A program made the position numbers and the translations under genes. A stretch of 54,641 nucleotides of DNA. Origin: Bacteroidota bacterium (lineage in GTDB: Bacteria; Bacteroidota; Bacteroidia; NS11-12g; UBA955). The notes under the pieces are model-generated. The model was not told the DNA's origin. It did not search any database and saw only the letters and a list, made by a program, of their open reading frames with translations. Within the stretch, counting starts at the first letter, position 1. Each line of letters opens with the position of its first letter. The stretch is taken from positions 1 to 54,641 of the forward strand of contig JAIXYV010000089.1 in NCBI GenBank assembly GCA_027490055.1. Reading direction: 5' to 3'. This document shows positions 18,729 through 28,792 of the stretch, piece after piece.

Positions 18729-19343
18729 TTACAACACAGAACAAATAGGGCATTTCTCTTCATCATGACCGCGGGCAGGGCAGTATTCGCGACCAAAAAA
18801 TATAATCTGCAAATGAACCTTATTCCACAAATCCTTTGGCACCAAACGCTTTAAATCTTTCTCCGTTTGCTCGACATTTTTTCCGGAACTCAATTTCCAT
18901 CTTGCAGCTAAACGATGTATGTGGGTATCCACAGGAAAGGCTGGATAGCCGAAGGCCTGAGACATCACTACCGAAGCGGTTTTATGTCCAACGCCTGGCA
19001 ATGCTTCTAAGGCTTCAAAAGTATCAGGCACCTCACCGTCATACTGCTCATTTAAGATAACACTTAAACCATGTATAGCCTTCGATTTTGCTGGCGATAA
19101 ACCACATGGCTTAATAATTTCTCTGATTTGATCGATGCTAAGTTTAACCATATCAGCCGGATTGTCAGCCGCCGCAAACAAATGCGGCGTAATAGTATTC
19201 ACCCGCGCATCTGTGCACTGCGCCGATAGCAATACAGCAATTAAAAGTGTATAAGCATCTTTATGATCTAATGGAATTGGGACCTCTGGATACAATTGTT
19301 CAAGTGTCTCCAATATAAATTCAACCTTTTCTTTTTTCGTCAT
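18729..19343 (-). CDS. nth: Endonuclease III (DNA glycosylase/AP lyase)
   Basis: Removes oxidised pyrimidines in base excision repair. The 204 residues contain the helix-hairpin-helix LPGVGHKTASVV with catalytic Lys121 and the catalytic Asp139 in PVDTHIHRLAARW. The C-terminal iron-sulphur motif is unusual: the cysteines are at 188, 198 and 201 (CPARGHDEEKCPICSVL, then the stop). That is C-x9-C-x2-C, compared with the classic C-x6-C-x2-C-x5-C, and the fourth cysteine is missing. I recall the same CPARGH ending in other Bacteroidota. It has its own promoter, directly in front of the ATG. Confidence 0.95.
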   Translation of the reverse strand: MTKKEKVEFILETLEQLYPEVPIPLDHKDAYTLLIAVLLSAQCTDARVNTITPHLFAAADNPADMVKLSIDQIREIIKPCGLSPAKSKAIHGLSVILNEQYDGEVPDTFEALEALPGVGHKTASVVMSQAFGYPAFPVDTHIHRLAARWKLSSGKNVEQTEKDLKRLVPKDLWNKVHLQIIFFGREYCPARGHDEEKCPICSVL

Positions 19344-19349
19344 TCACGG

Positions 19350-19357
19350 CAAATCTA
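19350..19357 (-). promoter_or_regulatory. -7 element of nth
   Basis: Reads TAGATTTG on the minus strand, six bases before the nth ATG at 19343, so the transcript probably has almost no leader. Confidence 0.55.
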
Positions 19358-19379
19358 CCTGATTTAAAATAAACTGCGA

Positions 19380-20171
19380 CTATCGGCCATCGCCATCCAG
19401 TAAATTTCCTAAACCGCCAAGGATAGAACCCTCTTCTTTGCGATTGCCATATCCGTATGCCAAAACTCTGGAAGCCAGTCGGCTAATCGGTAAACTCTGA
19501 ATCCATACTTTTCCCGGGCCTTGCAGCGTGGCAAAAAACAATCCCTCACCACCGAAAATAGTGTTCTTAATTCCTCCAACAAACTGGATATCGTAGGTAA
19601 CTGTTTGAGTAAATGCAACAATACAACCTGTATCAATCTTTATCAATTCGCCAGCCTGTAATTCTCTCTCAATCACATGTCCGCCTGCGTGAACAAATGC
19701 CAAACCATCCCCTTCTAATTTCTGCATAATAAACCCTTCACCGCCAAAGAGTCCGGTGCCCAGTTTACGCTGAAATTCAATACCCACTTCTACACCTTTG
19801 GCAGCACATAAAAATGCGTCTTTCTGACAGATGACTTTTCCGTTATGTCGGTATAAATCCATGGCAATAATTTTACCAGGATAAGGCGCAGCAAAAGTGA
19901 CTTTCTTTTTGTTATAACCAATATTGGTGTAAGCTGTCATAAATAAGCTTTCACCCGTCAAGAGACGCTTACCGGCAGACATTAGTTTTCCGAATATTCC
20001 GGTGTTCTGTTTAGACCCATCACCGAAGATGGTTTCCATCTGAATGTCCTGATCCATCATCATAAAACTACCGCTCTCTGCGATAGCCGTTTCCTGAGGA
20101 TCCAGTTCAATTTCGACGCATTGCATCTCTTCTCCAAGAATGCGGAATTCTATTTCGTGGTCATTAATCAT
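19380..20171 (-). CDS. AIM24 / TIGR00266 family protein
   Basis: 263 residues in the AIM24-like beta-rich family, whose bacterial members are of unknown function. Family features are the N-terminal FRILGEEMQCVEIELDP, AESGSFMMMDQDI, LFMTAYTNIG, the glycine-rich GTGLFGGEGFIMQKLEGDG, and a second GGIKNTIFGGEGLFFATLQG. The two Gly-Gly-Glu-Gly loops reflect an internal repeat. No signal peptide is present. The sequence before the ATG has GATATTTG, one or two mismatches from the -7 consensus. The gene lies between nth and the mannosidase gene but shows no close coupling to either. Confidence 0.85.
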   Translation of the reverse strand: MINDHEIEFRILGEEMQCVEIELDPQETAIAESGSFMMMDQDIQMETIFGDGSKQNTGIFGKLMSAGKRLLTGESLFMTAYTNIGYNKKKVTFAAPYPGKIIAMDLYRHNGKVICQKDAFLCAAKGVEVGIEFQRKLGTGLFGGEGFIMQKLEGDGLAFVHAGGHVIERELQAGELIKIDTGCIVAFTQTVTYDIQFVGGIKNTIFGGEGLFFATLQGPGKVWIQSLPISRLASRVLAYGYGNRKEEGSILGGLGNLLDGDGR

Positions 20172-20246
20172 GCTGCAAATATCTATAGGTTATTAATATC
20201 TTCCCTTGCAAATCGACCAATTGAATCTTGTCTGGCACCAACGCCT

Positions 20247-23099
20247 TTAATGTATCTCTATCTCATCCACAAAAATAAAGGCATCACCCCCGGCACCTGG
20301 ATGCCAGGCTGGTAATTTGCCATAGTTCTCTGCAAAGACTTTGATGTAACGAAGATTTGACTTTTTAATTTTGAAAAGAAAAGGGTCTCTGGACGTGAAC
20401 ATTTCCTTTTCATAAGTATTCAAATAATCGCCCGCTGTGATAGATTCATAATTTACGCCATCTATCGAACCAAAAACTTCTACAAATCGAGGGTAAAAAA
20501 TCCATGAGCGGCGGTCTTCCATAAAACCAACTTCAATGGTGTCTATTTCCATCACTTTTTTAAGGTCAATAATCACCTCAAAATTCTGACCCTGATAACC
20601 CTGCCAGCGTCCTTTTCGCCAATCGATATCCCCCTTCAGTCCATCAATTAATCCCTTATCACCACCAGCAGTATACTGTTTATTATAGACACAATTATAC
20701 GTAATTGAATAATCGTTAGAGTACTTATAAAACCTTGCTATAGCTGGCTGACTTACAAAGCTTCTGGAATCAATTTCAATCACTTTTAGTAAACAAGATT
20801 GACTAATTAACAGTGTATCTCCTATGGTATATTCTTTAGAATTTTTATCCGGTTTTGTACCGTCCAAAGTGTAATAGAATCTACTATCGGTTCTCGGCTT
20901 CATATAAATATTATTAGCTTCAATAGTGATTTTCTGTGAGCCATTAAAGACTTCAGAATTAGCATTGATTATTGGGGCTGAAATCACACAATTTTTCTCA
21001 TCTTCTATGGCCCCATCACGAGGAAAGTCGTACCCCCAATAATAGACCTCTTCGCCAAGCATACAATCATTACTCCTAACAAAAGGCTTGTTCTTTAGAA
21101 CACTCGACTTGGTGAGATTCTTATGAATCACCGCACTGCCATCTCCCTGCACAAAACGCACCGAATCAAACAACATATTGCCAAATACCATCTCAATACT
21201 AGATGGATCAGCCGGATAAAAGCCCATAGCACTAAACACATACCAGGCACTCATCTGACCGCAATCTTCGTTACCAATCAGGCCATCAGGAGTCGGATGA
21301 TAAAAATCCTTACAAATTTGCTTGACATATTTTTGCGTTGAATCGATATCGTTAAACAGATAGGCCACATGATGACTGGGTTCGTTGCCATGCGCATACT
21401 GACCGATTAAGCCTGTGATATCGGCCTGCTCTCTGCCACTGGTTTTCGGACTGGTATTAAACAGTTTTGAAAGTAAATTGTAATTACCAAACACTGCCCC
21501 ATTTTCGTGCTGAACAGCAAAGGTATATTGCCAGGCATTGGCTTCTGTGAAGTGGTTATTGACCTGCGCCGGGTCGTAATCCTTGATCCATCCCCCATTA
21601 CTTCTCGGTACCATGAAACCTGTTTTAACATCTTTTAGATTCTTCCAGGCTTGACTGTATTGTTCGAACTTTTGTTCATCCTCAGGTTTACCTAGTATAA
21701 AGGCTATTCTGGCCACACAGTGCATATTAAACGCATATTCTAAAGTCTTGGAGACACTTTCGCTTTCATCCTCGATGGACAAGAATCCTTTTTCTCTGAA
21801 TTTGTCCAAACCAGTCCTGTTATTCATTGCCTCGGCATAGACGGCGGGATAAATATCCGCTAGCTCTTGTTTGGTAATCACATTATTCAGATAGGCATTC
21901 CATATCACGCTGACACTGTGAAAACCAATCATACAATTAGTTTCATTACCCCATAACTCCCACATCGGCAGTCGACCGCTCTGCTCATACTGCGCCTTGA
22001 AGGTCATGATAAAATCGTGAGAACGTTTCTTGTCTATAATATTCAGCAAAGGATGCAAAGCACGGTAGGTATCCCATAAGGAGAAAACGGTGTAGTAATT
22101 AAACCCTTCTGCCTTGTGTACCTGCTTATCGCGCCCTCTGTACCTGCCATCCACATCGTTCATAATGTTTGGATGAATCATACAATGGTACAATGCTGTG
22201 TAAAAATTCTGCTTTTCAGTCAATGTACCACCATAAGCTTTGATGCGATTGAGTTCGGTATTCCATGCCGCATTGGCCTGTTGTTTCACCAGCTTGAAGT
22301 CCCAGTGGTTTAACTCATTTTCCAGATTGTTCTGGGCCCCTTTTTCATCAACTGAAGAAATAGCAGTTCTTACTAAAATACTCTCACCGGCATTGACCCA
22401 GTATCCGAGGTGCATACGGTAAGTCCCGGAAGAATCTTTGACGACATATACCGCATCGGCCTGCTTATTGATCTTTGTATAAAAATACACCAGCTGATCT
22501 TCGGCCCAGGCCTTGGAGCGTCTGAAACCTGAAAATGTTTGTTTATCAATTTCTGTAATTAGTCCTTCAATTAATATATCTCTGTGATTTAAATCCAGCG
22601 TTATCCAGGCATACCCCTTGTTTTTATAGGTGTATTTCTGAATACCGGCACGTGTTGTGGCACTTAACTCGACCTTGATACCATTGTTCAAAGTAACTGT
22701 GTAATAGCCTGGTGAAGCCGATTCCGTTTTACGATCGAAGGTATAATACAATTTACCTTCACTTGTAATTGGTTTAATTGGCTTTGTAACGAATGTAGGC
22801 ATAAAATTAAAATCGCCATAATCGCTACAGCCTGTTCCGCTTAAGTGGGTATGCGAGAATCCATAAATAAATGAATCGCTGTTATGGTAACCACTACATC
22901 CGTCCCATGAGCCGTCGATGCGGGTATCCGGACTGAGTTGTACCATTCCAAAAGGAAGCGTAGCTCCGGGAAAAGTGTGACCATGACCGCCGGTGCCGAC
23001 CATCGGATTGACATACTGGGTATACTCTTTAAGTGATTTCTTTTGAGCGCAGGCACTTGTCGCGGCAATTATAAGCACCAATAAAACTAAACGTTTCAT
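20247..23099 (-). CDS. GH92 family alpha-mannosidase, exported
   Basis: A 950-residue glycoside hydrolase that probably trims alpha-linked mannose from N-glycans or mannans. From the ATG at 23099 the signal sequence MKRLVLLVLIIAATSACAQ could be a lipoprotein signal (TSAC, Cys17) or type I. GH92 signatures follow: YVNPMVGTGGHGHTFPGA, PFGMVQLSPDTR, SLWDTYRALHPL and GNEDCGQMSAWYVFSAMGFY, whose acidic pair is in the catalytic region. Two C-terminal modules follow: a chitobiase C-terminal/FN3-like stretch (FYYTLDGTKPD) and a discoidin-like (F5/8 type C) stretch (VEVFGSIDGVNYESI). An in-frame TTG at 23135 would add 12 residues but lies in the preceding terminator. Confidence 0.92.
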   Translation of the reverse strand: MKRLVLLVLIIAATSACAQKKSLKEYTQYVNPMVGTGGHGHTFPGATLPFGMVQLSPDTRIDGSWDGCSGYHNSDSFIYGFSHTHLSGTGCSDYGDFNFMPTFVTKPIKPITSEGKLYYTFDRKTESASPGYYTVTLNNGIKVELSATTRAGIQKYTYKNKGYAWITLDLNHRDILIEGLITEIDKQTFSGFRRSKAWAEDQLVYFYTKINKQADAVYVVKDSSGTYRMHLGYWVNAGESILVRTAISSVDEKGAQNNLENELNHWDFKLVKQQANAAWNTELNRIKAYGGTLTEKQNFYTALYHCMIHPNIMNDVDGRYRGRDKQVHKAEGFNYYTVFSLWDTYRALHPLLNIIDKKRSHDFIMTFKAQYEQSGRLPMWELWGNETNCMIGFHSVSVIWNAYLNNVITKQELADIYPAVYAEAMNNRTGLDKFREKGFLSIEDESESVSKTLEYAFNMHCVARIAFILGKPEDEQKFEQYSQAWKNLKDVKTGFMVPRSNGGWIKDYDPAQVNNHFTEANAWQYTFAVQHENGAVFGNYNLLSKLFNTSPKTSGREQADITGLIGQYAHGNEPSHHVAYLFNDIDSTQKYVKQICKDFYHPTPDGLIGNEDCGQMSAWYVFSAMGFYPADPSSIEMVFGNMLFDSVRFVQGDGSAVIHKNLTKSSVLKNKPFVRSNDCMLGEEVYYWGYDFPRDGAIEDEKNCVISAPIINANSEVFNGSQKITIEANNIYMKPRTDSRFYYTLDGTKPDKNSKEYTIGDTLLISQSCLLKVIEIDSRSFVSQPAIARFYKYSNDYSITYNCVYNKQYTAGGDKGLIDGLKGDIDWRKGRWQGYQGQNFEVIIDLKKVMEIDTIEVGFMEDRRSWIFYPRFVEVFGSIDGVNYESITAGDYLNTYEKEMFTSRDPFLFKIKKSNLRYIKVFAENYGKLPAWHPGAGGDAFIFVDEIEIH

Positions 23100-23136
23100 A
23101 ATGGGTAAAATTACAAAGAATTTCAGTTTAGGCAAT

Positions 23137-23167
23137 AAAAAAAGGGGAATGTCAACATTCCCCTTTT
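23137..23167 (-). terminator. Terminator of the sdhCAB operon
   Basis: Stem AAAAGGGGAATGT/ACATTCCCCTTTT with a two-base centre, 22 bases past the sdhB stop. T/A-runs flank both sides. Confidence 0.88.
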
Positions 23168-23188
23168 CTATAATTTAATATTTTAAAA

Positions 23189-23941
23189 TTAATCTACCTG
23201 AGCGGTAAAGCTGGCAGACAGATATTCTCTGTTTAAGCGAGCGATATTGCTTAAGCTGATTTCTTTTGGACATTCAGCTGAGCAAGCACCTGTGTTAGTA
23301 CAAGCACCGAAACCTTCAGCATCCATTTGGTTGACCATAGCGATGGCTCTGCGTTTTGCTTCTGGCTGACCTTGTGGCAATAGCGCCAACTGAGATACTT
23401 TAGCAGAAACAAACAACATGGCACTGGCATTTTTACAAGCCGCAACGCAGGCGCCACAACCAATACAAGCTGCACTCATAAACGCTTCATCTGCTATTTC
23501 CTTACCGATTGGCAAATTGTTGGCATCCTGAGCGTTTCCAGCGTTAACGCTAACGAAACCACCAGCAGACATAATTCTGTCAAATGAAGATCTATCAACT
23601 GACAAATCTTTCAGAACTGGGAAAGCAGCTGCTCTCCATGGTTCTACTACGATGATATCGCCATCTTTGAATGAACGCATGTGCAACTGGCAGGTAGTAA
23701 CACCATGTTTTGGTCCGTGCGGACGGCCATTGATGTACATACTGCACATACCACAAATACCTTCGCGGCAATCGTGATCGAACACTACTGGCTCTTTTCC
23801 TTCGTTGATCAACTGTTCGTTAAGAACATCGAACATTTCAAGGAAAGACATATCTTCTGAAACATGGTCTAATTTGTAAGTTTCAAACTGACCGCTAGTA
23901 TTGGTATTTTTCTGTCTCCAGACTTTTAATGTAATCTTCAT
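23189..23941 (-). CDS. sdhB: Succinate dehydrogenase/fumarate reductase iron-sulphur subunit
   Basis: Carries electrons from the flavoprotein to the cytochrome b subunit. The 250 residues hold the 2Fe-2S ligands Cys58, Cys63, Cys66 and Cys84 ([20 protein letters not shown]). The C-terminal ferredoxin-like clusters are in [14 protein letters not shown] and [15 protein letters not shown]. The gene lies 12 bases after sdhA and is last in sdhCAB; the terminator follows. The sequence is the Bacteroidota type, closer to Wolinella-like fumarate reductases than to the E. coli enzyme, and the direction cannot be told from sequence alone. Confidence 0.96.
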   Translation of the reverse strand: MKITLKVWRQKNTNTSGQFETYKLDHVSEDMSFLEMFDVLNEQLINEGKEPVVFDHDCREGICGMCSMYINGRPHGPKHGVTTCQLHMRSFKDGDIIVVEPWRAAAFPVLKDLSVDRSSFDRIMSAGGFVSVNAGNAQDANNLPIGKEIADEAFMSAACIGCGACVAACKNASAMLFVSAKVSQLALLPQGQPEAKRRAIAMVNQMDAEGFGACTNTGACSAECPKEISLSNIARLNREYLSASFTAQVD

Positions 23942-23953
23942 ACTCGTTATTGG

Positions 23954-25960
23954 TTATTTATAGCTACGCGCTGCGATTTTAATATTCTCGTATTTTAACT
24001 CTTCTTTGTTTAGTGTCCACTGGTTGTCGCCGGTCAATTCCCAAGCCGCTACATAACTGTAATTAGCATCGTCACGTTGAGCTTCGCCTTCTTCGGTTTG
24101 GAACTCTTCTCTGAAGTGACCGCCACAACTTTCGTTTCTATTCAGGGCGTCCATACACATCAACTCACCCAATTCAAGGAAATCAGCAACTCTGCTGGCT
24201 TTCTCCAGTTCGGTGTTGAATTCATTGGCAGTGCCTGGCACTCTAACATTGCTCCAGAATTCTGCTCTAAGAGCCTGAACTTCTGCAATAGCCGCTTTTA
24301 ATCCAGCTTCATTTCTTGCCATACCACATTGATCCCAGATAATTTTACCTAAACGTTTGTGATAGTAATCGACAGATTTAGTTCCTTTAATATTGATGAG
24401 GGTATCAATGGTTTGTTGAACTTTATTTTCTGCTTCAGCAAACGCCTCGTGATCTGTTGGAATCGATTTAGTTCTGATCTCAGTACTTAAGTAAGCACCG
24501 ATGGTATACGGTAATACAAAATAACCATCAGCCAAACCTTGCATCAAAGCAGATGCTCCTAAACGGTTAGCACCGTGATCGCTAAAGTTAGCTTCACCTA
24601 TTGCATACAAACCAGGAACAGTAGTCATCAGGTTGTAATCTACCCATAGTCCGCCCATGGTATAGTGCACCGCAGGATAAATCTGCATTGGCTCGTTATA
24701 AGGATTCACACCAGTAATCTGCTCGTACATATCAAACAGGTTACCATATTTTTCTTTTACTACTGCCTTACCTAATGCGGTAATAGTAGCTTTGTCGGGG
24801 TGAGTTAAGTTTTGTTTAGTAGCTTCGATTTTACCATAACGCTCAATAGCAGAAGCGTAATCAAGGTAAACAGCCTGACCAGTTTTATTCACACCGAAAC
24901 CAGCATCGCATCTTTCTTTAGCCGCTCTGGATGCAACGTCTCTTGGCACTAAGTTACCGAATGCAGGATATCTTCTTTCCAGGTAATAATCGCGATTTTC
25001 TTCAGCAATATCATTTGGTTTTAACTGACCAGCTCTAACAGCTGCTGCATCTTCTTGTTTTGCAGGCACCCAAATACGACCATCGTTTCTGAGTGATTCA
25101 GACATCAAAGTTAACTTCGACTGGTGATCGCCAGATACAGGAATACAGGTTGGGTGAATTTGAGTGAAGCAAGGGTTAGCAAAATAGGCACCCTTCTTAT
25201 GGGCTTTCCATGCTGCTGTAACGTTACTACCCATAGCATTGGTAGACAGGAAGAATACGTTACCGTATCCACCAGAAGCAAGAACAACGGCATGACCGAA
25301 ATGTCTTTCTAATTTACCACTTACTAAATCACGGGCAATGATACCACGGGCTTTACCATCGATAACTACAACATCCATCATTTCGTGACGGGCATATAAT
25401 TTAACATTACCCATACCAACCTGACGTTGTAATGAGCTGTAGGCACCTAATAATAACTGTTGGCCGGTTTGACCAGCGGCGTAGAATGTTCTTTGAACCT
25501 GAGTACCACCGAAAGAACGGTTACTCAATAATCCACCGTATTCGCGGGCGAAAGGTACACCCTGAGCCACACATTGGTCGATGATGTTACTACTAACCTC
25601 AGCCAAACGGTGAACATTTCCTTCACGTGAGCGATAGTCGCCCCCTTTAATTGTATCGTAAAACAAACGGTAAACTGAGTCACCATCGTTTTGATAATTT
25701 TTTGCAGCATTGATACCACCTTGAGCAGCGATAGAGTGTGCACGTCTTGGAGAATCCTGGAAACAAAATGCTTTTACTTTGTAACCCATTTCCGCAAGTG
25801 TTGATGCAGCGGATGCTCCTGCAAGTCCCGTACCTACAACGATAATCTCCAGGCTTCTTTTGTTAGCTGGATTAACCAGTGGCACACTTGATTTATATTT
25901 GGTCCATTTCTGATCTATTGATCCTTCTGGAATTTTAGCGTCTAATTTGCTATTTGTCAT
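23954..25960 (-). CDS. sdhA: Succinate dehydrogenase/fumarate reductase flavoprotein subunit
   Basis: 668 residues, the catalytic subunit that oxidises succinate to fumarate in complex II. It has the FAD-binding GTGLAG (43-48), the flavin-attachment His75 in [13 protein letters not shown], the substrate-side TQIHPTCIP segment, [29 protein letters not shown], and the C-terminal [17 protein letters not shown]. It starts at an ATG 22 bases after sdhC and lies in sdhCAB. Confidence 0.97.
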   Translation of the reverse strand: MTNSKLDAKIPEGSIDQKWTKYKSSVPLVNPANKRSLEIIVVGTGLAGASAASTLAEMGYKVKAFCFQDSPRRAHSIAAQGGINAAKNYQNDGDSVYRLFYDTIKGGDYRSREGNVHRLAEVSSNIIDQCVAQGVPFAREYGGLLSNRSFGGTQVQRTFYAAGQTGQQLLLGAYSSLQRQVGMGNVKLYARHEMMDVVVIDGKARGIIARDLVSGKLERHFGHAVVLASGGYGNVFFLSTNAMGSNVTAAWKAHKKGAYFANPCFTQIHPTCIPVSGDHQSKLTLMSESLRNDGRIWVPAKQEDAAAVRAGQLKPNDIAEENRDYYLERRYPAFGNLVPRDVASRAAKERCDAGFGVNKTGQAVYLDYASAIERYGKIEATKQNLTHPDKATITALGKAVVKEKYGNLFDMYEQITGVNPYNEPMQIYPAVHYTMGGLWVDYNLMTTVPGLYAIGEANFSDHGANRLGASALMQGLADGYFVLPYTIGAYLSTEIRTKSIPTDHEAFAEAENKVQQTIDTLINIKGTKSVDYYHKRLGKIIWDQCGMARNEAGLKAAIAEVQALRAEFWSNVRVPGTANEFNTELEKASRVADFLELGELMCMDALNRNESCGGHFREEFQTEEGEAQRDDANYSYVAAWELTGDNQWTLNKEELKYENIKIAARSYK

Positions 25961-25982
25961 GATACTTGTTCTCTTAGGTTAA

Positions 25983-26756
25983 TTATTGAATGAAAAAATA
26001 CACCGGCATAGCGGCAAACAGAATTGGAACGATAATACCAAATACCCATATTCCTACAAATTTAATGAGTCCGTTGTATTTGGAATGATGAACACCAAGG
26101 GTTTGAAATGCACTGCTGAATCCGTGCACCAGGTGGAATGACACAGCGGCCATTGCCAGAACATACAATAAAACGATCCACCACTCTTTAAAGGCAACTG
26201 CCACTTCAGTATACAAATCTTTTACAATGGTGTATTCCATTCCGGTTTCTGCTGAAACGAATTGTTCTTTTTTAGATTCGATTGGCGCAGACGGACCGTA
26301 AGTCATAGACCCATCAACGATGTTGCGCTCGTATTGAACGTAAGGCACTTCACCAAACTTGTATTTTGCCCAGAATCCAGCCATGTGCATAACGATGAAA
26401 GCAAGGATAATAGTACCCAATACACCCATCCAACGACTGGTCCACTGACTATTGGCTTTACCATCTACCATGGCATAAGCCACTGGTCTTGCTTTCTTAT
26501 TTTCAGACACCAGGTACAAACCCCAGAATGCGTGAAAAATAATGATAGCGTAAAGTCCGTAAGACGTAAACTTAATCAATGGATTAGTGGTCATAAATAC
26601 CGCGTACACATTGAATGCCATTCCTCCATCTGCTTTGAACAGCTGAAGATTACCAATTAAGTGCACCAGTAAAAAGGTACACAGAAACAGACCGGTCAGG
26701 GCCATTAGGAGCTTCTTTCCGATGCTCGATTTTAAGAAATTAGTTAACCAATTCAT
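25983..26756 (-). CDS. sdhC: Succinate dehydrogenase cytochrome b subunit (b558 type)
   Basis: 257 residues, a single-chain membrane anchor of the Bacteroidota/epsilon type with about five transmembrane helices and no separate SdhD. Visible helices include LLMALTGLFLCTFLLVHLIG, YGLYAIIIFHAFWGLYLV, GTIILAFIVMHMAGFW, VLLYVLAMAAVSFHLVHGF and GIIVPILFAAMPVYFF. The His residues in LVHLIG, IIFHAFW, VMHMAG and FHLVHG are the expected haem b ligands. A charged insertion of about 50 residues lies between helices 3 and 4. It is the first gene of sdhCAB with a TAAATTTG element about 89 bases upstream. Confidence 0.93.
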   Translation of the reverse strand: MNWLTNFLKSSIGKKLLMALTGLFLCTFLLVHLIGNLQLFKADGGMAFNVYAVFMTTNPLIKFTSYGLYAIIIFHAFWGLYLVSENKKARPVAYAMVDGKANSQWTSRWMGVLGTIILAFIVMHMAGFWAKYKFGEVPYVQYERNIVDGSMTYGPSAPIESKKEQFVSAETGMEYTIVKDLYTEVAVAFKEWWIVLLYVLAMAAVSFHLVHGFSSAFQTLGVHHSKYNGLIKFVGIWVFGIIVPILFAAMPVYFFIQ

Positions 26757-26844
26757 GTATTCTATATTCTAAGTATGTTTTTTAGGAATTCGTAATTGCA
26801 AGAAAATTAGCACTGTACAACATGGAATCCCATTAAATTTGCCG

Positions 26845-26852
26845 CAAATTTA
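26845..26852 (-). promoter_or_regulatory. -7 element of sdhCAB
   Basis: Reads TAAATTTG on the minus strand, 88 bases before the sdhC ATG, giving a leader of about 80 bases. That is longer than for most promoters in this window. Confidence 0.45.
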
Positions 26853-27101
26853 TTGTTTTATTTCTAATATGTAAAGTTTGAGCCTTATTTAAAATGATTA
26901 TATATAAATCAAAACAACCATAGTTGTCATTTAAACACGCTTCAATAAATTACTATCTCAAACAATATATGGAACAAATCTAGTAAAAATTGGTTTTATT
27001 TTTTGTATAATTTTTCTTAAACATTTTTAGGGAATTTAAAAACCAAAAGCGCTTCAGAAATGGCGAGGGGTCGTATAGACTAATTTCCACTGAATATGCC
27101 T

Positions 27102-27109
27102 TATCTTTG
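27102..27109 (+). promoter_or_regulatory. -7 element of the glycosyltransferase gene
   Basis: Reads TATCTTTG, matching TAnnTTTG. Only five bases separate it from the TTG start at 27115. Confidence 0.55.
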
Positions 27110-27114
27110 CAGTC

Positions 27115-28239
27115 TTGTCAGATAAAACGCCCATAAGGATTTGCCATCTTAGCTCTGTTCATTTTGCCTTAGACACAAGGATTTTTTACAGAATGTGCAA
27201 GCATTTGAGTCGGCGTTTTGAGGTACATCTGATAGCAGTTCATCCTGTTGAGGAGATCAGAGAAGGGATTCACATTATTCCATTTAAGCGCTATCACAAC
27301 AGAAAGATCAGGATTCTTTTCGGATGGATGTTCATGCTGGTAAAGGCTTTAAAGGTGAATGCCAAAGTGTACCACCTGCATGATCCCGAATTAATTCCCT
27401 GCGGTATTTTTCTGAAATTGTTTGGCAAGAAAGTCATTTTAGATATACACGAGAACATTGCAGAAGACATTTTTGATAAGCCCTGGATTAAGCGACAGAA
27501 ACTAATTTTCGCGATATTTAGTTTTTTCGAGACCATAGCATGTCGCATGTTTTACATCATACTGGCTGAAACATCTTATGAAAAGCGCTATAGTGGCAAG
27601 GCCAGGCATTGTTATACCGTTTTAAACTATTGTGATATTGATTTTTTTGACAAATTGAGTAAGACCACCTATCAGCATGGGTTACAGTTATATTATATAG
27701 GTATCATATTAGAAAACCGGGGTATTCTTCAAATTGCCGAGGCGGTATATCTCTTGAAGCAAGAAGGTTATGAGGCTGATTTTCATTGTGTGGGAGAATT
27801 GTATTCGGATTTAGACAGGAAGATAAAGCAACTCCCATATTATGAGGAGATTAAAGCTCAGTTACATTTTTATGGTCGATTGCCCTTAGAAGAAGGATAT
27901 GCCATGGCTCACAAAATGGACATAGGTTTATGCATTATCTGGCCGATGAAAAATTCAATAGAAAGTTACCCGACAAAATTATTCGAGTACATGAGTATTG
28001 GTTTACCGATTATCAGCTCAAATTTCCCCTTATATCAAAAAACGGTGGAGGGCAATTTTTCGGGAATTTGTGTTGATCCCTTAAACCCATCAGAAATAAA
28101 AAATGCGATCGTCGCTATTCACACAGATGTCAAAAAAAGTGAACTAATGGCAAAATCGGGCAAATTGGCAGTAAAAAACCAATTCAACTGGGAGAGTCAA
28201 ACTCGAGTGCTGACAAGGGTTTACGAAGATATCCTATAA
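27115..28239 (+). CDS. Glycosyltransferase family 4 (GT-B fold)
   Basis: 374 residues, cytoplasmic or membrane-associated, transferring a sugar from an activated donor to an envelope glycan or glycolipid. The N-terminal Rossmann half begins IRICHLSSVHFALDTRIFYR, a typical group 1 start, and contains VYHLHDPELIP and KVILDIHENIAED. The C-terminal half has LQLYYIGIILENRGILQIAE and the donor-binding motif YPTKLFEYMSIGLPIISS. No ATG exists before residue 27, which would delete the first strand, so TTG at 27115 is the start. The donor and acceptor cannot be named, and it is alone on the strand. Confidence 0.88.
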   Translation: MSDKTPIRICHLSSVHFALDTRIFYRMCKHLSRRFEVHLIAVHPVEEIREGIHIIPFKRYHNRKIRILFGWMFMLVKALKVNAKVYHLHDPELIPCGIFLKLFGKKVILDIHENIAEDIFDKPWIKRQKLIFAIFSFFETIACRMFYIILAETSYEKRYSGKARHCYTVLNYCDIDFFDKLSKTTYQHGLQLYYIGIILENRGILQIAEAVYLLKQEGYEADFHCVGELYSDLDRKIKQLPYYEEIKAQLHFYGRLPLEEGYAMAHKMDIGLCIIWPMKNSIESYPTKLFEYMSIGLPIISSNFPLYQKTVEGNFSGICVDPLNPSEIKNAIVAIHTDVKKSELMAKSGKLAVKNQFNWESQTRVLTRVYEDIL

Positions 28240-28264
28240 TAAAGGAAAGAAAATTGTCAGTATG

Positions 28265-28296
28265 TTTGGTATTTCAAATATGTTTAACTAATTTTG
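28265..28296 (+). promoter_or_regulatory. Promoter of rplM-rpsI-rpsB-tsf
   Basis: TTTG (28265-28268), 20-base spacer, TAATTTTG (28289-28296). It is the best full match in the window to the Bacteroidota TTTG/TAnnTTTG promoter. The leader to the GTG at 28328 is about 25 bases. Confidence 0.75.
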
Positions 28297-28327
28297 CCGT
28301 CCCAAATTTTTATCAACACCCAAAGAC

Positions 28328-28774
28328 GTGGATTCAATAAGTTATAAAACCGTTTACGCTAACAAAGGCACCATCAACAAGCAATGGTATGTAGTGGATG
28401 CTAGCGAAAAAGTACTTGGCCGTTTGGCATCACAAATTGCTGCTGCCCTTATCGGAAAGAACAAGACAGATTATACACCGCACTCTGACAATGGTGATTG
28501 TGTAATTGTACTAAATGCAGGTAAAGTCAAATTATCAGGTAGCAAACTAGCTGATAAGGAGTATATCACATACTCTGGCTACCCAGGTGGACAGAAAAGA
28601 ATTTCTGCCTCTGATTTAGTTAACAAGAAGCCAATTGCTTTGATTGAAGAAGCTGTTAAAGGCATGTTGCCTAAAAACAAACTAGGAGCTGAAATGTACC
28701 GTAATCTACATGTTTACGATAGCGATCAGCATCCACATCAGGCTCAGCAACCAAAAGAATTAAAGATTAAATAA
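28328..28774 (+). CDS. rplM: 50S ribosomal protein L13
   Basis: 148 residues. L13 features are WYVVDASEKVLGRLASQIA, LIGKNKTDYTPHSDNGDCVI, ITYSGYPGGQK and KGMLPKNKLGAEMYRNLHVY. It starts with GTG (MDSISYKT, as is usual in this phylum). It is the first gene of a ribosomal operon running into rpsI after 18 bases. Confidence 0.97.
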   Translation: MDSISYKTVYANKGTINKQWYVVDASEKVLGRLASQIAAALIGKNKTDYTPHSDNGDCVIVLNAGKVKLSGSKLADKEYITYSGYPGGQKRISASDLVNKKPIALIEEAVKGMLPKNKLGAEMYRNLHVYDSDQHPHQAQQPKELKIK

Positions 28775-28792
28775 TCCATCTAGAATATATTC

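Larger units (their letters stand above)
26757..27114. other. Intergenic region between sdhC and the glycosyltransferase gene
   Basis: 358 AT-rich bases between divergent genes. It contains the sdhC -7 element and the glycosyltransferase -7 element. A weak inverted repeat ACAAC-CATA-GTTGT and a short AAGCGCTT palindrome are also visible. No open frame, tRNA or clear terminator was found. Confidence 0.6.

Noticed and set aside
23100-23135. N-terminal extension of the mannosidase from a TTG
   Set aside because: The ATG at 23099 starts a proper signal sequence, and the extra codons abut the sdh terminator.
26757-27114. Possible tRNA or small RNA in the longest gene-free gap
   Set aside because: No cloverleaf or strong stem was found; only weak inverted repeats and promoter elements are visible.
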